Part shown: one piece after another, positions 10,178 through 19,011 of the stretch
Layout of the letters: every line of letters begins with the position of its first letter
Position numbering within the stretch: the first letter of the stretch is position 1
NCBI GenBank assembly: GCA_024362935.1
Contig: JANCRA010000003.1
Coordinates: forward strand, 1,175,501-1,239,500
Reading direction: 5' to 3'
From: Setophaga petechia
Lineage: Eukaryota; Chordata; Aves; Passeriformes; Parulidae
Length of the DNA stretch: 64,000 nucleotides
Notes under the pieces: model-generated
The model's database searches: none
What the model was told of the DNA's origin: nothing
What the model saw: the letters and a program-made list of their open reading frames with translations, nothing else
Program-made: the position numbers and the translations under genes

Positions 10178-10400
10178 ACAGACTCACAGAATTGTTTGGG
10201 TTGGAAGGGACCCTAAAGCTCATCCAGTTCCAAACCCTGCCATGGGCAGGGACACCTTCCACCATCCCAGGTTGCTCCAAGCCCCATCCAACCTGGCCTG
10301 GGACACTTCAGGGATCCAGGGGCAGCCACGGCTTCTCTGGGCATCCTTTTTCTTCCCAAATCCCATCTCCCCCTACCCTCTGCCAGTGGGAAGCCATTCC
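10178..10400 (-). repeat. CR1 LINE 3' fragment
   Basis: Inverted CR1 end with 'gtttgggttggaagggacc' and 'gggcagccacggcttctctgg'. The tail of the fragment merges into unrecognised sequence after about 10400. Confidence 0.88.
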
Positions 10401-10924
10401 CCCTGCGATGGGGGCAGCTTTGCTGATTTTACCCCTTCTGCAGGAGCAGGTTTTGCACACTGCACATTGATAAATGAATGCTCAGAGAGTCTCTCTGATG
10501 TGGATGGAGTGGTCCACAGACACTTCTCCGTGGGCAGCACTCTTCCCCAAGGCTGGCATCACCATTATTGGAGAACTAATCAGCTCTATCTGAGATAAAT
10601 TGCATTTCCACCAATTATAGCTTAATTGTTGACAGATGGGAACACAGAAGGACGATGTGTCACATCATTAAGAGAACAGGTGTATAGACGAGTGCCAGAT
10701 TAATTGTTCCAGCCCATTAAATCATTGACCTTTTCAGCACACCCTCAGCACTGAACTCGAAGCTCTCAGGGTATTTCCAGCTCTCAGACTGACTGTGTTC
10801 ATCAGCAAAGTTCTTGGGGCATTTTAAAAACACACAGACTCCAGACATGGACTCATTAGCCATGAGCAGCTCTCCTTCTCATTAAAATGATTCCTCCTCT
10901 TCTTCCTTCCCTGTGCTGGGGTTT

Positions 10925-10992
10925 GTTTTTGTGGTTTTCTGGTGAGATCCCACATGGTGTGTGGGCTTTCTCCAAAGTGCAGTTTTCCCCAA
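10925..10992 (-). repeat. 68-bp inverted repeat, right arm
   Basis: Reverse-complement partner of 3258-3325. The provirus at 3450-9864 lies between the arms; without it the arms would be about 1.2 kb apart. Confidence 0.85.
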
Positions 10993-11656
10993 GGAGCAGG
11001 CAGACATTCTGTAATGGGCCATACATTCAGGGATGTCAAAAGCAGGTGAAATCAGGACACAGCAGCTCAGTCCTGGGCAGCTTGGCTGTGGAGGCTCCAG
11101 CTTGATTTAGGGCTTTGTGATTTCCAGCCCCTGCTCTGCCAGGGATTTTCAATAAAGATAAATACTGGTGAAAGTGAGTCAGCCATGGGTGTCTCACTCC
11201 CTTAAATAAGTGCAAAAATGTGACTCCTGCTCTTTTCCTGGCTCTGGAAATCAGGAATCTGAGGGTGCAGTGCAGACACACCACAACAGCTTTGTGGGAG
11301 GGAGCACAGGTTGGGGACAGGGATGCAGGACAAGCCTCATCTGTCCTGGGTAACCCAGAACTGACTCAGATCTTGCTTTCTGGCTTGAAAAAGGAGAGGC
11401 TCAGGTTTCCAGCTGAAAGTGCTGTGATGATAATGATATTTGCTGCACCTGGAGCCCCTGGCCTGCAGCAAGGAGCTGATCTGAGGATGCTTTGCCCCCC
11501 TGGTAGTTCCAGAAGGACCAGGTGGGATGGGAGGGGGACAGGCAGGAGGCACCAGGAAGGGGTAATGCCCTTGGTCTGCAGCTGCAAACAGAGGCAATGC
11601 TGGTGCTGGCAATCAGGGTTGGTGGGGAAATCTCTCCCTTCCTTGTGTTTCACCAG

Positions 11657-12085
11657 TCCTCTGCTTATCCAGTTTGCCACGTTTAAATAGCAGTGATATT
11701 TAACTAAAATATCCTTTTATAAAAAGTTCTGTGAATCCACAAACTTGGTGGCCTTTATGGACCTCCAGGGATAACCAGATAGGATACAGGAGAGTTGGGT
11801 GAAGTTCTCTCTCAGGTAGCAAATTATTTTGTAAGGAAAATGAGATCATGTAATAAAAAAATTCAGTCCTCTACTTATCCAGTTTGCCACGTTAAAGTAA
11901 CTGTGATATTTAACTGAAATCTCTTTTTATATAAATCATGTAATAAAAAAATTCACCATAAACTTGGTGGCCTTTATGGACCTCCAGGGACAACCAGAGA
12001 GGATACAGGAGAGCTGGGTGAAGTTCCTTCTCAGGTAACAAATTATTTTGTAAGGAAAATGAGATCATTTAATAAAAAAATTCAG
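11657..12085. repeat. 210-bp tandem duplication
   Basis: Two head-to-tail copies start at 11657 and 11867 (tcctctRcttatccagtttg). Each includes 'cttggtggcctttatggac', 'ggtgaagttc' and 'attttgtaaggaaaatgaga'. They differ by scattered substitutions and small gaps, so the duplication is not fresh. Confidence 0.85.
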
Positions 12086-12416
12086 TTTATGTGAGATGGA
12101 AACTGCAAGAGCGTTTTTGATAGATCAGACACATTCATATAGTCATATTTTTCAATGTGGTTGGAAATGTCAGATTGCAACAGGGCAGCTTGTTAAAATC
12201 CCTGGGAGGTGCTGCAGCCTTGATCAGCATCCCTGGGAGAGTGTCTGCAGGAAAAGATGGAGATTTCTCCATTTCCATCAGTCACTCCCCAGCACTGAAC
12301 CCTGGACAGGGAAAAAAATGAGCCAAAGCCAGATTTTTCAGATTTTATATGAATCTAGAGGTTATTTCTGAAGCAAGTACATGTATTTCCCTGTCCAGGA
12401 CAGGGAGGAGAGGAAA

Positions 12417-12492
12417 TAACAAAAAACCAAAAAAAACCAACAAAAAACCAAAACCCACAAACTGAAAAAAAACCAAACCAAAAGCCACAAAA
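12417..12492. repeat. A-rich low-complexity tract
   Basis: Runs of A interrupted by CC or C ('aaaaaccaaaaaaaaccaac'). Confidence 0.8.
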
Positions 12493-12861
12493 GTGTAAGA
12501 GGAATTTTAGAATTGTGAAAAAGTGTAATTTAAAGACTTTCTAAATGAATCATTTTACTTTGCATTTTGAACTGGGGTTTGTGGTTTAGAAAAGGTTAAC
12601 CCCAATTTAATCAGGAGGATTGTGTAACTCAAAGGCATGAGAAACATTTCATTTCAGTTGAAATTTGATATCTGGGGTTAACCCAGAACTTTCCTCAGCC
12701 CCTTCCTCCTCTCTCTACCCCATTTCACTGTTGCTCCATCCAAGGCTTTCTTCCCTGGATGTTTTGATTCAGCCACACAACCCAGAGGGTTTTTGTTCAC
12801 CCCACATCAGTGAGCTCCTCATTTCCAGATGTCCTTTCCACTGGCCCACACTCACAGAAAT

Positions 12862-12947
12862 TCCACTCCCAACATTCAGAGCTGGAATTAGATGATATTT
12901 AAGGTCCCTTCCAATGCAAACCATTCTGATTCTATGATAAAATGCTT
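12862..12947 (+). repeat. CR1 LINE 3' end, short
   Basis: 'gatgatatttaaggtcccttcc' followed by 'ccattctgattctatgat', the plus-oriented CR1 3' terminus with its octamer-type repeats. Confidence 0.75.
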
Positions 12948-13196
12948 TCAGAAGCCACAATTAAACCCCTGGTTTAGAAGTCAAGGGACTGTGGTCTAGA
13001 GCAAGGATGGCATCTGGGACAGGTACAGAACTGCAATGTCCCATTTAGCTCAAAACTGTATTTTTTAACTAGAAATATCTGCCTTTTCCTATCTTCTCCT
13101 CACTCCTCCACACTCAATATCTCCATGTCCTCAGCCCATCCATCTGGGGGGATCCAGCCCCTCCAGAGCTGGGGCTGGTTTCTTTGGCACATGCCA

Positions 13197-13405
13197 CTAG
13201 AAATCCCTGTCAAAGAAGTCATCAAACAGGGAAATTCTCTCTGTCTTGGTCCTCACGAGCGTGGGTTTGTGGTGAATCCTCTCTTCCCACTCCTCTGAGT
13301 CTGTGCTGGAGGAGTCCCAGAACAGATCCCTGCTCCGTGGCTCCCTGCAGAACCACAGGTCAACCTTCCCCCTCCTGCCTGGAGAGGGTTCAGCCCTGCA
13401 GAGTC
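13197..13405 (-). CDS. CCDC198: CCDC198 terminal coding exon with stop
   Basis: GA completes a glycine codon after the ttttttctctcccccag acceptor, then 68 codons and TAG. The reading includes GKVDLWFCREPRSRDLFWDS and SSTDSEEWEERIHHKPTLVR, and ends TKTERISLFDDFFDRDF. It matches the conserved C terminus I recall (GQLLWDSSSSDSDEQ, ALVRTRTERIPLFDEFFD). The acidic Ser cluster followed by the TERIxLFDxFFD end is the most diagnostic part of the protein. The upstream polypyrimidine tract is built from short (ATAAAATATCA)-type repeats on the plus strand (13420-13460). No clear AATAAA was found close behind the stop. Confidence 0.88.
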
Positions 13406-14185
13406 CTGGGGGAGAGAAAAAAATAAAATATCATAAAATATCAAAAATAAAATATCAGCTGGAGAGCTGCTCTGTCAGCTGGAGTTGAGCTGGGAATGGC
13501 TGTGGACAGCAGGTAAGGAAAATCCTGAGAGAAAATCCCTGTAAGAGCAGACCCCGTGTCTGGGGCAGGGGAGGTGTAACACACTCAGGATTCTGTTTGG
13601 TGAAATTGCAGAGTATGGCTTTATCCCAGGGGGAACAGAGCTGAGGTGGAGAACCACGAGGGAATAGGAAACCAGGAAACCAGGTTTGTTCCTTTGCTCC
13701 TGGTAGAAGTTCACCTTCAGTGAGTTTTTCACTGATTTAAGCACTTCCAGCCTTGGTGGAACATTCCCAGCCTGTGCCAAAGGTTGTGACGTGCAGGCAA
13801 AGCAGGACAGGGCTCATCCCTTGGACAGGGCAGGATGAAGAGGAGGCTGAGATCCATTTCTGTGGGGACAGTGAGGAAAAAAACCCAAACCTAAACAGTG
13901 ATCAGCCTCAGTGAGTGTCACATTTACCCCCGAGAGCTCTCTGGAAAATTCCAATTTCCAATGTTTTGTCCTGCAAACACAGCCTTTCCCCCTGAACCTG
14001 CTTCTCATCCCTGCAGGAGGTGGAGCAGTGGAAGCATCTTCCACAGGGAAACTTCTCTGATGACATTCAGGAGGACTGGTGAGTTCTACATCACCTTGGA
14101 AAATTATTCCACTTACCAGGGTGGTCTTCAGGACAGCGCTGACTGTGCCCAGCAGGGATGGGGTCCGGGGTGGTGGTGCTGTCAC

Positions 14186-14282
14186 CTCTCTGGGCAGTGC
14201 CAAGGACATCCTTGGGGCTGAATTCCTTGATGTTTTGCTTATTGATTTTCGCCTCCCTGTGGAGATTCCTCTTCAGCTCCGC
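14186..14282 (-). CDS. CCDC198: CCDC198 coding exon 5 (coiled-coil part)
   Basis: Starts AELKRNLHREAKINKQNIKE, continuing the exon 4 helix (RKRRE-AELKRN). This matches MELKKSLHGEARINKQ of the mammalian protein. Then FSPKDVLGTAQR and a single G before gtgacag. It has 32 codons plus one base. The acceptor is ttgcaaacccag. An alternative is that the exon reads through the gtgacag site to a TGA or that another small exon follows, because the human protein has about 40 extra residues here; the phase to exon 6 is nevertheless correct. Confidence 0.82.
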
Positions 14283-14702
14283 CTGGGTTTGCAAATGAGT
14301 TGTCAACACAAGCAGCAGAGGCGAGAATGTGTTTTAATGTGCTTTAATGTGCTTTAATGTGTTTGTTTCAATGTGCTTTAATAGCTAGACGTGGCACAGC
14401 GTCAGGGGCTTGGCCCTGGAAATAATTGCACAGTCGAGTAGTTCAACCCAAGCAAATGCAATCTGCCAGAATTGGGTACATGACAGAACATGACTGGGAC
14501 AGGGATTTTTTGGTTTCTCTGTGAGTCATGGCCAAATGAGGGCACAGCATTTGAAAAATCACAGGTAATTGCTGATCACAGGGGTCTGGGGGTGCTCCCC
14601 ACCAGCCTTCTGCCTAAAACTCAGGGAAAGCTTCCTTTCCTCTTCCCAACAACAGGTCTGAAGCCTCCTGGTCCGTGGGAGAGAGATCCCCATCCCCTCC
14701 CC

Positions 14703-15093
14703 TGGGACCACCATCACAGGGGTCTTATGTTGAAGGAAGAGACAAGGATCTGACTCTGTATTTCAGAAGGCTTGGTTTATTATTTTATTATATTTATTAC
14801 ATTAAAACTATACTAAAAGAATAGAAGAAAAAGTTTCATCAGAAGGCTAGCTAAGCTAAGAATAGAAAGAAAATAATGATAACAAAGGTTTGTGGCTCAG
14901 ACACTGCGTCCAAGCCAGCTGACTGTGATTGGCCATTAATTCCAAACATCCACATGAGACCAATCACAGACACACCTGTTGCATTCCACAGCAGCAGATA
15001 ACTATTATTTACATTTTGTCCCTGAGGCCTCACAGCTTCTCAGAAGGAAAAAATCCTAAAGAAAGGATTTTTAATGAAAAGATGTCTGTGACA
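14703..15093 (-). mobile_element. Solo LTR, family A, in CCDC198 intron 4, perfect 6-bp target duplication
   Basis: On the minus strand it runs from TGTCACAGACATC to GGTGGTCCCA. CTCCCC lies on both sides (14697-14702 and 15094-15099). It holds the family's 'ggccaatcacagtcagctggcttgg' and AT-rich 3' part. It sits 26 bp from CCDC198 exon 4. Confidence 0.88.
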
Positions 15094-15118
15094 CTCCCCA
15101 AATCCACCTTGGCATTAC

Positions 15119-15217
15119 CTCTCGTCGCTTGCGGGTCAATTCCAGCATCTGCAGCTTGTGCAAGTGCTGCCTCCTGCCAGGGAGGGGATTCAGGCTTTGC
15201 CCCCTCTTCTCCAGCAC
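15119..15217 (-). CDS. CCDC198: CCDC198 coding exon 4 (coiled-coil part)
   Basis: Thirty-three codons in phase 0: VLEKRGQSLNPLPGRRQ then HLHKLQMLELTRKRRE. Human counterpart as recalled: VLEKK, then YLHKMQVLEMIRKRQE. The heptad-like HLHKLQMLELTRKRRE opens the short predicted coiled coil for which the protein is named. The acceptor is caaataccttgtag and the donor gtaatgcc. The exon sits only 26 bp from the end of a solo LTR (14703-15093) that inserted into the following intron. Confidence 0.85.
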
Positions 15218-15579
15218 CTACAAGGTATTTGAAGATGCAAATAAATACACCTGCACTTTCTGAAGGAGAAAGGAAGAGCCACCAGCTCACAAACCCCTCG
15301 GGCACTCCCAGATTAAGGCAGCCAGCATCTCCCAGTGTTGCCAGCTTGCAGGAATTCAGCACAGATTTCCACTGTGCTTGCAGTTTATCCCACAGCTCAA
15401 GGGCAGGAGGGGAAAAAAACTTCATTAAAGCAATGTATTCGTGCTTCTGCCCCCCAGGTGTTGCTGCCTGGAGTTGGTTCTCCAAGGTAATCTCATGATC
15501 CAAAGGGAAGAACGGTGTTTGCATATTTGGGGCTGCAGGGGCTGTTTGTGGCACACAGTGTTTGCAGCCTTTAAATCAG

Positions 15580-15925
15580 ACTTATGGGATTGTTAAGGTT
15601 GGAAAAGGTATCTAAGATCTTGGAGTCCAGCTGTCCTCCCAGCACTGCCAAGGCCACCACTGACCCATGTCCCCAAGTGTCACATCCTCATGGCTTTGAA
15701 ATCCCCCCAGGGATGGTGACTCCACCACTGCCTTGGGCAGCCTGTTCTAATGCTTGACAATGCTTTCAGTGAAGAAATTTTCCCTTAAATCCAATCTAAA
15801 CCTCTCCTGGCACAAGCTGAGGGCACTTCCTCTCATTCCTTGTTCCCTGGGAGGAGCCTGAGCCCCACCTGGCTCCAAATTCCTGTCAGGCAGAGCGAGG
15901 AGGTCTCTCCCTTCTCCCCACCAAC
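15580..15925 (-). repeat. CR1 LINE fragment in CCDC198 intron 3
   Basis: Inverted CR1: 'attgttaaggttggaaaagg', 'ccagcactgccaaggccacc', 'gggatggtgactccaccact', 'aatccaatctaaacctctcc'. Confidence 0.88.
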
Positions 15926-16235
15926 TGCAAGTGATGGGTGCCCAAATAACTCATTTAAAAACGTGCCTCTCACACTTTCAGCCTCTAAAATATTAAATAT
16001 CCTGGCTCAGCAGGTCCATCTCATCCAGGGAGCTGTCATGCTGGAGATCAGGAAGCTCTCCCCTTATTTTGGATCCTCTCACCCACACGGCAGCATTTCA
16101 GCTCAGAGTCCTGGGCTCAGCCAGGCACAGCCAGGGTTAAACACCAACTTCTGCCCTTCAGGGTGCCCCAAGGGGGAGGGAGAGGAGCCTGCAGCCAGGA
16201 TTGGCCTGGGGAAGGGCACAAACTCCTGCACTCAC

Positions 16236-16322
16236 CTTTGGTTTTGGGCTTGCAGCCACTTCTGGCTGACTCCAGGGCTTCGCGGGAGTGATTGCTTGGG
16301 GAGGGATGGCAGGTTCAAGCCT
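16236..16322 (-). CDS. CCDC198: CCDC198 coding exon 3
   Basis: Eighty-seven bases, 29 codons, phase 0 at both ends: RLEPAIPPQAITPAKPWSQP followed by EVAASPKPK. It aligns with KLEPIDLPRVITSGRLLSQREA in the human protein (shared LEP, IT and SQ-E positions) at the same place between exons 2 and 4. The acceptor is ggacttgcag and the donor gtgagtg. Conservation is weak, so this exon rests partly on position, phase and splice sites. Confidence 0.72.
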
Positions 16323-16934
16323 CTGCAAGTCCAGTATTTATAATATTTAGCATTGCTCATTCCACAGGATCATAAAACAGCATATGAAATTACCTTGACA
16401 TTTCTCCAGCTCCAATTCTGGCCCAGCTGCTTGGGATTCAGGAAGGAGTTTGGCATCTCAGGGGGATGAGCATCATTTGGTCCTTCAGGAGTGGCAAAAC
16501 TGGGGAAATCTTTTGCATTTCAGCACAGGCAGCAAAGCCCCAGTTTGACAGTAATTCCATCCCTGCAGGTGTTTCTCTTTGAGCCCCAACAATGCCCAAA
16601 GCTCCATTCAAGACCAGAGTGAAGCCAAACCACAGCTCAGATTGCTTCATGGCAAAGCTGAGCGTGTACAATTTAATAATCTTAAAAATCCTATCAGGTC
16701 ATCAAATGGCAGATCCCAATTAGAGGAGAGCTGGAGCACCATTCCCTCTGTCCAGCCTAAATAAAACCTCTTTTTGGCCTAAATAAGACCTGTCTCTGCA
16801 GAACTGTGCATGGTACAAAGCTCCTTTCTGGTGGCAGGTGAAAACAGGCAGAGCCTTGCTCTACAGGCTGCTCTGAGCATGGTTTTTTTATCTCTTTAAA
16901 TCGTGCCAGGCTCTGAGGTGGTGCTGGGTCATTC

Positions 16935-17085
16935 CATGGCTTGGTGTCCATGGAATCACCAGGATGGAAAAGACCCCTCAGACCACCAAGCCCAACCATT
17001 ATCCCAGCACTGCCAGGTGCAGCACCAAAGCCCAGGTGCCACATTTACACAATTTTGGAACACTCCCAGGGGTGGTGATTCCACC
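16935..17085 (-). repeat. CR1 LINE fragment in CCDC198 intron 2
   Basis: Inverted, decayed CR1 with 'caccaagcccaaccattatc' and 'cccaggggtggtgattccacc'. Confidence 0.75.
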
Positions 17086-17231
17086 TGGAATTCCCCCCTA
17101 GGAGGGGAGCTCAGTACAGCTTAACAAAAATTAAAAGGGACATAATAAAGACTTTGTAACACCTGAATTATATTTTATTTGGGACACAATTAACTCCCTG
17201 ATTATGAATAAGTGCCCAATAAATGGGGACA

Positions 17232-17975
17232 TGTAGGAACCCTGGTTACTGAGAATTTTAGATTTTTTGTGCTGACAGGCACTGACCGTTAAAAGAACAC
17301 AGCATTTGACCTGAGGCTGTAGAGAAGACTTCCAAAAATGAATACTAGAACTAAGATTATGAGTATATAGTTTAAATAAAAGTGTATAATATTACATTGT
17401 AGAAAACTTAGAGTTAAAAGTTTTAAAATATATATTTTTAAATATATTTGAAATATATTTATATATACTTTAAAATAATTATTTATATATTATATATTAA
17501 TATTTAAATATATTTAAATATTTATTAAATAATATTTATACACTATTTAATATTTTATATTACTTATTCTTTTATTTATTATTAATAGGTTATATTTATG
17601 ATTTAGTATTTCTATATTAAAATATATTATTTAAAATATATATAACAAGAAAAAGATTTTATAACAAAAACTAGTCTTTCTTCATAAGCTTAAATGACAT
17701 TATACATTTAAATAAAAATATCGACATTACAAATCACAAATAATTAGTTATTGTTAAAAATACAAATAATTTGTGTTATTTCTTAATTAAACAATTTATC
17801 CTTAAAAACGTATAAAAAAAGAGATACAATACTATTTTTAAAATTTATTAAAATAAAATACTGTAAAACTCACAACTTAGAAAACTATAATATAAATAAA
17901 AACTAATAAACACCTAAATGCAAACAAAAAATACCATCTCACACATTTAATCCCAACCCCAACCAAAAAAAAGTT
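17232..17975 (+). mobile_element. LTR of family B in CCDC198 intron 2, G-depleted copy
   Basis: Starts TGTAGGAACCCTGG and contains TGTGCTGACAGGCACTGACC and 'catttaatcccaa' as in the 26782 copy. The copy has an AT expansion (17420-17640) and then a stretch (17641-17970) where the plus strand has about 16 G but 48 C by hand count. The right end is approximate. Confidence 0.75.
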
Positions 17976-18109
17976 AAGGCTCAACAGGGCCATGTCTGCA
18001 CTGAACTGCTGCTGAATCCTGAGCTGCATTTTGGATCCTTGTAAAAATGCAGGAGGAAAAATCAGTGTCATGAAAAGAATTCAACACTAATCCCCAATGC
18101 CAAGTGTGG

Positions 18110-18583
18110 TATCTGCAGGGTCCCCAGGACGAGGTGAAGAGAGGAGTCTGATTCCATGTTCTTAGAAGGATATTATATATTATATATTATATATTATATA
18201 TTATATATTATATATTATATATTATATATTATATATTATATATTATATATTATAATACATTACATTATATTATATTGTATTATATTATATCAATTGAGAA
18301 AGGATACAGACAGAAAGTTACCAAGAATGATAATGAAAACTCATGACTGACTCCTCAGTCTGACACAGCTGATGGTGATTGGTCATTAATTAAAACCAAT
18401 TCACATGAAACCAATCAAACACATTCACCTGCTGGATAAACGATCTCCAGACCACATTCCAATTAGCAAAACAGGGAGAAGCAATCAGATAATTATTGTT
18501 TTCATTTTTCTCTGAGGCTTCTCAGCTTCCCAGGAGAAGAAATCCAGGAGAAGGGATTTTTCAGGAAATATGACAGTGCACAT
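18110..18583 (-). mobile_element. LTR of family A in CCDC198 intron 2, with heptamer expansion
   Basis: The right end (minus-strand start) is TGTGCACTGTCATATTTCC. It contains the ATTAATGACCAATCACC and GGAATGTGGTCTGGAG blocks of the family. The AT part is a pure-looking (ATTATAT)n array at about 18172-18252. The left end is less certain and no target duplication was found. Confidence 0.7.
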
Positions 18584-18934
18584 CTCTTAGCATCAAAAAA
18601 CTCCAAAAATCCAACTATGAAGCTGGAAGGTGGCACTAGATGGCAGCATGTGCCACCACAAGCCGTGCTCCAGGCTGGCATCACCCCAGGAAGGCACCAA
18701 GGCCACCAGCACAGGGTGGGTGGAGGCAGAAAACCTCCCAGAGCCCCAGCCCATCACCCTGCCCTGCTGGGCAAGCCAAAAAAAACCCAAAACTGGGTAA
18801 AACTCTGCGTAAAACTCTGTCCTGGGATGGAAAAATTTAGCTTGTAAGGTAGCTGAGCTATCTTGGGTGTGAAATAGATCTCCAGGAGCTTGTGAGACCT
18901 GGCTTGAGGAGACAAATATTTCAATTTGCCTCAC

Positions 18935-19011
18935 CTGAGGCCTCCGAGGTGGATGCTGCTTGATGATGCTGGTCCCATCCTGTCCTGGCAAGGTGTTCCA
19001 AGAGAGGGGCC
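18935..19011 (-). CDS. CCDC198: CCDC198 coding exon 2
   Basis: A 77-base exon: GG completing a glycine codon from exon 1, then 25 codons ending GTSIIKQHPPRRPQ. This corresponds to the ETSIIKRHPPQRLQ stretch of the mammalian protein. The first part (PLSWNTLPGQD) is not conserved. The acceptor is cttcaacctttaag and the donor gtgagg after CAG, so the exon ends in phase 0. A neighbouring solo LTR (to about 18583) lies 350 bases further along the intron. Confidence 0.8.

Larger units (their letters stand above)
10401..13196. other. Region downstream of CCDC198
   Basis: Apart from the right inverted-repeat arm, the 210-bp duplication, an A-rich tract and a short CR1, I see nothing. It should hold the CCDC198 3' UTR near its right edge; an ATTAAA on the minus strand near 12606 is one weak candidate signal. 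Confidence 0.4.

Noticed and set aside
15217..15554. Longer minus-strand frame reading MQTPFFPLDHE upstream of CCDC198 exon 4
   Set aside because: At first it looked like part of the gene, but it is in another frame from the conserved VLEKR...RKRRE reading, which starts cleanly after an acceptor at 15217.
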